Assembly: GCA_015680685.1 (NCBI GenBank)
Contig: MNCI01004202.1
Location: forward strand, 128,351-192,350
Source of the DNA: Gnetum montanum
Lineage: Eukaryota > Streptophyta > Gnetopsida > Gnetales > Gnetaceae
Reading direction: 5' to 3'
Length of the DNA stretch: 64,000 nt
In this document: piece after piece, positions 58,301 to 64,000 of the stretch
Position numbering within the stretch: position 1 is the first letter of the stretch
How the letters are laid out: every line of letters begins with the position of its first letter
Translations under genes and position numbers: made by a program
Notes under the pieces: model-generated
Databases searched by the model: none
Seen by the model: the letters and a program-made list of their open reading frames with translations, nothing else
Told to the model about the DNA's origin: nothing

Positions 58301-59900
58301 TCCTATGATCTAGCTCTTGTGGCATCTCTTGAATGACAATATAAGTGAGCATGCCATTATACTAGTTAGATTCAATAGGAACTTGGTCATTTATAGCATC
58401 ACCAAAGAGGAGTTCATAAAAAAATTAATTAGAAAGTGGGCTTTCCTCCTCTTTATTGTCCCATCACAACCAAGAGAAGTGGTCATCAACCACGTTCTTG
58501 GTTCTCTTTCAATCTACCATCATTGGTTTGTTCATAAGGAAGCATATTGCATTATGGTATATGTGCATGAACACCTTATATCCAAGCACATAGTGCCTAA
58601 ATTTTTCTAAGGCATACACCATCGCCATCAATTCTTTCTCTATTGTGATGTAGTTCAGTTGTGCACCCACAATGCTATAGCTCATGCAATGGATGTAGTA
58701 AGGAATTTTTGATCATCCAATTGCATGAGCACAACTCTTAAAGTGTAATTTGATGCATTCATCATAATGTGAAATGGTTTGGACCAATCAAATACTCATA
58801 GAATTAGAGTTTATACATGCTTCTACTTGAGTTTCTAGAATGCCTTCTCACATTCTTTGGTCTAGACAAATGGAGCATCATTCTTTGCTAACTCCACCAA
58901 CAGTTTAGTGATCTTAGAGAAATTCTCTATGAAGCATCGGTAGTAGCTAGTGTGGCCAAGAAATGACCAAACATCTTTAATAGTTTCTAGTTAGCATGTA
59001 ATTCCTTGGATGATCCTTATCTTCCTAGGGTCCACCTCAATCCCTACTTGTGATATTTCGTGCCCAAAGACAATGCCCTCCTAGACCTTCAAATGGATCT
59101 TTTACCAATTGAGCCAATGGTTGGTCTCTACTCACCTTTTTAGCACTTTTTGAAGGTAGTCTAGGGCATGTTCAAATGTAGCACCATATGTGGAAAATTC
59201 ATCCATGAAGACTTCCACCCTGCTAGCAACTTGCTATTAAAAGATGCTAAGGATAAGACATTGGCAAGTTGCAGGGGTATTGCATAGACCAAATGGCATC
59301 TTTTAGTATGCAAAATCTCCCAAGGACTTGTGAATGTTTTTTTGGCCCAATCTTTATGTTCTATCTAAATTTGATTACAGCCACTATAACCATCCATAAA
59401 GCTATAGTAGCAATGCCCAGAGATAGTGTCCAACACCTAATCCACAAATGACAATGGAAAATGATCTTTATACACCACCATGTTCAATAGCCTTAAGTCA
59501 ATACAGATCCTCCACTTTTCACCTTTCTTTAACATAATCACAAGTGGGCTAACCACTCACTATCTGTAATGGGATAGATGAACCTCACCTAGAGGAGTTG
59601 TTCAATCTCCTCCTTAACAATCTTCTTTAATTTGGATTCAACTATTGTTGCAACTACCTCTTTGGATTTATGCAAGGATGAGTATAGATTTGGTTTTGGA
59701 ATATCTTAGGATCTATCCTAGTGAGTATAGGATATGACCAAGTAAAGGTTATTGGTCATTTGTTAATCACCTTCAACAGCTTCTCTTTCTATTTAGGAGC
59801 AATTTTGGCATTGATTATCACTAGCTTTTAATTGTTCAAAAAAGCATATCTCATGCTGCAAGTAAGGTTTTCACCTTTAGGGACTCCTATTTAAAGCTTT
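58301..59900 (-). pseudogene. E3 reverse transcriptase and RNase H, decayed
   Basis: Minus strand, same order as E1. RNase H about 58380-58790; RT about 58800-59640; pre-RT linker about 59820-59900. At 59196-59220 the catalytic box reads VEVFMDEFSTYG: the second Asp of the FMDD box is Glu, whereas E1 keeps FMDD at 11162-11185. MPFGLCN-type sequence is seen at about 59290. Stops are frequent. Confidence 0.8.
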
Positions 59901-60129
59901 TAAGGATTTCCAACCCTCCCTAATAGGTGTCATCAAGTCCATCATCAAAGAGATGGAAATAAACTCACTTTAGTTCATCCATGCCTTTAACATTGGCATT
60001 CATAATGCTCTCAATTAGTTCCATGCAAACTATTGAGCTACTTTAGGAATCAGCTATTAGCCACTAGGTATTCTCCTATTTTATGGCTGCTACATATAGG
60101 CACCTTTAAATTTCTATTTCATCCACACA

Positions 60130-60580
60130 CTATTTGTATGTTATGATGGATGTACTTTTCACAAACCATAATTTATGCACATAGTTGCACCCTATATCAC
60201 TATACGTGATGTATGGAACTCCCTTCTTCTCTATCTTTCCAAATTCATTTTCCTTAGAAATATCCAAGGAAAGGTCTCTAATTTCCAACCATGCATCAAT
60301 AGTGCTCAACCAAGCCCTTCCCATGATGATTGGGAATTCCCCCTTGCAATTATCGACATAGATCACAAAGAAGTTGGTAGGATAGGATCATCCAAAAAAA
60401 ATGGTCATAATGTCCTACACTAGTCCTAATAGAATAGTAATGGACTGATCTATAAACTCAAGATAGATATTACTCTTCTTGAGTGAAGGTAGGTTCCAGG
60501 ATTTTTACATCTGATGAGAAATTAGATTTACATCAGAACTTGAGTCTAGAAGAGCTTTTCAATGCTCATTTCCAATGATT
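60130..60580 (-). pseudogene. E3 aspartic protease, decayed
   Basis: The active site (about 60530-60565) reads KALLDSSSDVNLISHQ; E1 has KALIDLGSSVNLISHE, so the invariant Gly of D-x-G is Ser here. FPIIMGRAWLSTIDAWLEIR (60290-60350) is the conserved C-terminal motif. It is followed by SDIGCNYVHKLWFVKS. Confidence 0.8.
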
Positions 60581-60639
60581 TCTAGGTAGATGAGAAAACT
60601 TCTAGGATCAAATATTTTCCTAAGAAGGTAGCCAACCTT

Positions 60640-63181
60640 TATTCAATTAGCTATAGCATGGATTAACATGACAGTATGCACTATGGAAGGCATTTGGTTT
60701 GAAGGGGACTCAAATGGTGTGGATGTAGAGGATGAGGGAGAAGTAAGACTATCAGCTATGTAAGTCTATGAGCACTTTGTAGGATTTTTGATTTAGAAGA
60801 ATGGTCTTTTTTGGAATTTGGTTTCTGAACCACTCAACTGAGGAGATAGCTGTAAGTTAATAGCCCTAGTAGTATTATGTTTCTACGACTATGCTGAAAT
60901 TTTACCCTACATTGATGGAGCATGGTAATTAAGTTGAAAGTGGAAGGATATATGCATAAGGATGAGGAGGATACTAAGTAAATGAGGATTTTCCTCTTGA
61001 AGATTGGTCTCTATAGTATTCAGGAGGGTAGTAGTGATGTTGGAATGAAGTGTAACTAGAAGAGTCATGTGAAGAAAAGGGTTGCAGAACATAGTGTCCA
61101 TATGAATTAGGTTGTCGATAAGGGTACTACTACCTTAATGGTGGCATTCCCCATGACTATGGATGCTTCTACTAATGATATTACTCATAATGTTATGGTG
61201 GATCTCCACTTGGATAGTAGCCCTATTACTGGTAGAACTACTTTGGGTTGCCTTAAGGATAATGTAAATTTTTGCGTACTTTCCTTTTTGCTAGTCTAGG
61301 ATTTAAAGCGTACATCCCAAACTCCTATAAGTGTGATACAATGGGGAAACATACCTTAGGATGTCACATTAGTAGATGTCACACCCATCATCATCATCTA
61401 TTTCGAACTCCATAACCTCTTATACTACAGCAGCCTTTCCCTTACCCCTTTGGCGAGCACGTTCAGCTTCCTTCCTTCTCTTGCGATCATGATCACTACA
61501 TTGCTTTTTGCATTCCTTTGCTATTTTCATAGTTATGTAGAAATTTTCATCCAAAGAGTCCCACATTTTATCTTCATAGGCTAAAATTTTATAAATAGAC
61601 TTCTAAATCAACAAGGTCTTTCATTACACCACCTTATCAAGTGATGCCTCTTCCTCATTGTCATAGAATTGAACTTCCCTTTTTCTGATGGAAGGGTCTT
61701 GATTGTACACCTCTACACTTTCCCATTTTCTCAACCCTCCTTCTTCATTGGCAACCTATTCTAATAGCCTTTGGATCTGATGGACCCTTAATTTTGAAAG
61801 CCTCCCTTGGGGATAGACCCCAAGAGTTCTCTTCATTTCTATTTAAAGCCCATCTATGATATGGTAGAGTTTCTTCCTTTGAGAATAACCATAGTTAGAA
61901 AATTAGTATAAAAGAGAATAGTACCTACCCATGGCTATGTCCAAGGGTTCATGTGTTCCTTATTTTCAACCTTGGATCTACTTTCTTACATTGGACACTT
62001 AGGAGTATGTTTGATACTTGTCATTGAAGAGTTCAAGCATCATACTCCATTTGCAAATTGATTCCAACTCCAAAGATCAATACCAACATTCAACTTCTTT
62101 GATGAGTGTCCATGGAAATAGGTTTAGTTTTTTCCATTCATTCTTCATGTTCTGTAAGGTACACACATCATGAAAGGCTTGAAGATGATTTTTTGGATCT
62201 AAATTATATCCCCTTTCAAACTTGAGGATATTGTTCATATCCAATTGCTTGATTCTGCTATCTTTCACATCCCTTTTTGGAATTCTCACTACCTCTGAAA
62301 TATTCAACATATTTTGAGTTGCAAGCAAAGGCTCATCATTGTCATAGCCTCTATAATGACCATGATGCCCATGATTTCCTCTGCTTCCCCTTCTTTCATG
62401 GTGATGAGCCTTCCTTGATTGCCCATGCCACTAATCTTGACTATTTTGGTGGGCCCTACAATAATCTCCATCTCGCTAATCACCTCCATCATAGTCACAT
62501 CCTCTATAGCTTTAGTCAAAGCTAGAGGAGAAAGAAAAGAATGACAAAGGTGAGGAAGGAGGACTAGCGCCATTATGGTACCTACCACTACTTCCTCGAT
62601 AGTCATGGCCATGATCATCATCATGATGCCTATCCTCATCCCTACCATGACTTCCACCTTTAGATCCCCCATGATCATGGGATCCATTCTTACCTAAACC
62701 AAGACTATTTATAGTATACTACAAATTCTATGTCAAGCCTCGTTTATCAAAACCAAGGGAAGGAGAGCTAGTGAAATGAGAACCCTCAAAGAATGGATCC
62801 TTACTATCTTTTTGGCCCAAGAGGAATAAGAGGTTATTGAACTATTTTTCCTTCATGGATTCATAGTGCCTCTCATATTGGTGATCTCTTTTATGTTGTG
62901 CCTTAGTGGGATGGTAATCTCTAGAGTCATGATCCTACAAACATATTCAGCATGGAGCCCCTGAACTGATCGATCATGTGGCAACACAATGTTGTCCTCC
63001 ATGTCCTCCATCACATCTATTCATCTTGATGTAGGATGAAGGTTAAGTTAGGCACTTACTCATCGAGATGAGTATATACCACTTGGCATTGCTAGGGCAC
63101 TGGCTGATTTGATCATTCATTCCTTAGATTAGATGTATGCTGAAACTTCAATAGAGAATCATCCCTGTTACAAGAAGACAT
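60640..63181 (-). pseudogene. E3 gag, decayed
   Basis: ATG at 63181 on the minus strand (MSSCNRDDSLLKFQHTSNLR), 132 bp inside the PBS. Core at 62077-62328: ILKFERGYNLDPKNHLQAFH and EWKKLNLFPWTLIKEVECWY. A zinc-finger-like stretch, GCDIYxCDIL, lies near 61380, decayed compared with E2. It continues to the protease. Many stops. Confidence 0.75.
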
Positions 63182-63312
63182 TTTAGATTTTCAAGAAAAG
63201 TAATGTGCTTACAATATAGTTTGTTAGATGAAATATTTAACCTTAATGGGTTCGTTCCAACGATGTTGAATAATTTTCACTAAGTCCTACATAGCGCATG
63301 CACCTAACTAAA

Positions 63313-63331
63313 GTCCCTAGCAACGATGCCA
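63313..63331 (-). other. E3 primer-binding site (tRNA-Asp type)
   Basis: The minus strand reads TGGCATCGTTGCTAGGGAC, only a few transitions from TGGCGCCGTTGCCGGGGAC. It is the best preserved of the PBS copies here. Confidence 0.85.
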
Positions 63332-63332
63332 A

Positions 63333-64000
63333 TGATGAGCAATGAGTACACCCTACATCCAACCATATGAATTACTAGTGTTCACTAAATGATCTAGTCA
63401 AATTTCAAAGACTTTAGTTTTTTAAGTACACTAGTTCTAGGAGGTGAATCTAATCATTGTAATCATTGTCTTTCTAGTTTCACTTATGAAGTGCAAGGGT
63501 ATGGTTAAGTGTAACTAAGGCATATGATTTTTATCATTTTATCTTTTATGGGTTTAATTCACCTAATGAGCAAGAATAAAGTAATTTAGTATTTAACTAA
63601 TCTAATAACTAGCTAACACTTAACTAATCCTAATCATAAGCATCTATTCCCACTTGTCATAGCCATCTTGAACATGTTATAGCATTATTGGGTTACCAAA
63701 CATAAGCGTTGCTGGGATTACCAAGCATTAAATGCATGCTCGAAGTGGTCATACTTATGTATGCTATTTAATCAATATTAATTAATTACTTTAAAACATT
63801 AAATTCAATTGCATGAACATTAAATTTTTAAGGAAACAATTAATCTATTCCAAGTGCTGCAAGATTTTATCAGAAAAGCTCATCTTTATTGCTATCCACA
63901 CTAAGGTGCTTAAGTATAACATTGCTTGAATAAAGATCCGTACACTCTTTAACTCCTATTGCAAGCACTCATAAGATATTCTAACTCTCAAATGGAAAAA
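63333..64000 (-). repeat. E3 5' LTR, cut by window end
   Basis: The first 668 bp of about 859 bp; starts tgatgagcaatgagt next to the PBS and aligns with 49361-50030. Confidence 0.9.

Larger units (their letters stand above)
49361..64000 (-). mobile_element. E3: minus-strand Athila-type element, complete gene set, cut by window end
   Basis: 3' LTR (49361-50219), PPT, ORF2 (50451-53291), spacer, a nested solo LTR (55384-57109), integrase, RNase H, RT, protease, gag, Asp PBS (63313-63331) and the first 668 bp of the 5' LTR. More than 14.6 kb with the nested LTR, about 13 kb without it plus the missing LTR part. It is the only one of the three E elements with both pol and ORF2. All frames have stops, so it is inactive. 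Confidence 0.85.

Noticed and set aside
62304-62687. 127-codon minus-strand frame rich in Met and Ile
   Set aside because: It overlaps the E3 gag region and its composition is what a shifted frame of the Asp/His/Gly-rich gag sequence gives; the true gag frame has recognisable core motifs.

Overview
This 64 kb window looks like plant nuclear intergenic DNA built almost entirely of old, nested LTR retrotransposons. I found no convincing cellular gene, rRNA, tRNA or CRISPR array. The plant assignment rests on Ty3/gypsy elements of the Athila and Tat lineages, a Ty1/copia gag fragment, and primer-binding sites matching plant tRNA-Asp and initiator tRNA-Met. The DNA is AT-rich and poor in CpG, and the old reading frames are full of stops of the C-to-T (or G-to-A) type, as expected of long-methylated repeats. 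A large-genome seed plant (gymnosperm or large-genome angiosperm) is plausible, but the species cannot be fixed from the sequence.

Layout. (1) 1-1506: the 5' end of a minus-strand Ty1/copia element (gag start, Met-type PBS, probable LTR). (2) About 1676-2030: a decayed 33-38 bp minisatellite. (3) 3440-37830: a three-layer nest. The outer layer is a plus-strand Tat-lineage element, with its archaeal-type RNase H and integrase at 3445-5165 and its 3' UTR, PPT and 3' LTR at 35768-37830. Its 3' UTR is split by a plus-strand Athila-lineage element (F1, 5488-35762). F1 in turn carries two minus-strand Athila-type elements: E1 (6192-15743) inside its 5' LTR and E2 (26290-35457) 8 bp from its 3' LTR. 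F1 gag also holds a 617 bp insert with a 16 bp target duplication. (4) 37831-44600: unclassified repeats, including a 260 bp direct repeat pair and a GC-rich 20 bp minisatellite. (5) About 44630-49360: a degraded plus-strand Ty3/gypsy element (F2) with no recognisable RT. (6) 49361-64000: a third minus-strand Athila-type element (E3), cut by the window edge and containing a clean solo LTR (55384-57109) with 5 bp target duplications and a set of palindromes.

E1, E2 and E3 share LTR ends (TGATGA...TCATCA), a tRNA-Asp PBS, a PPT and a conserved non-coding spacer, but differ in content. E3 has gag, pol and a large post-pol ORF of about 946 codons (ORF2). E1 has gag and pol but has lost ORF2 precisely. 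E2 has gag and ORF2 but no protease, RT, RNase H or integrase. E2 therefore looks like a non-autonomous partner that would depend on pol from an E1/E3-like element. ORF2 keeps its length (945 and 947 codons) in E2 and E3 and combines a region resembling the 'putative plant transposon protein' domain with a long coiled coil.
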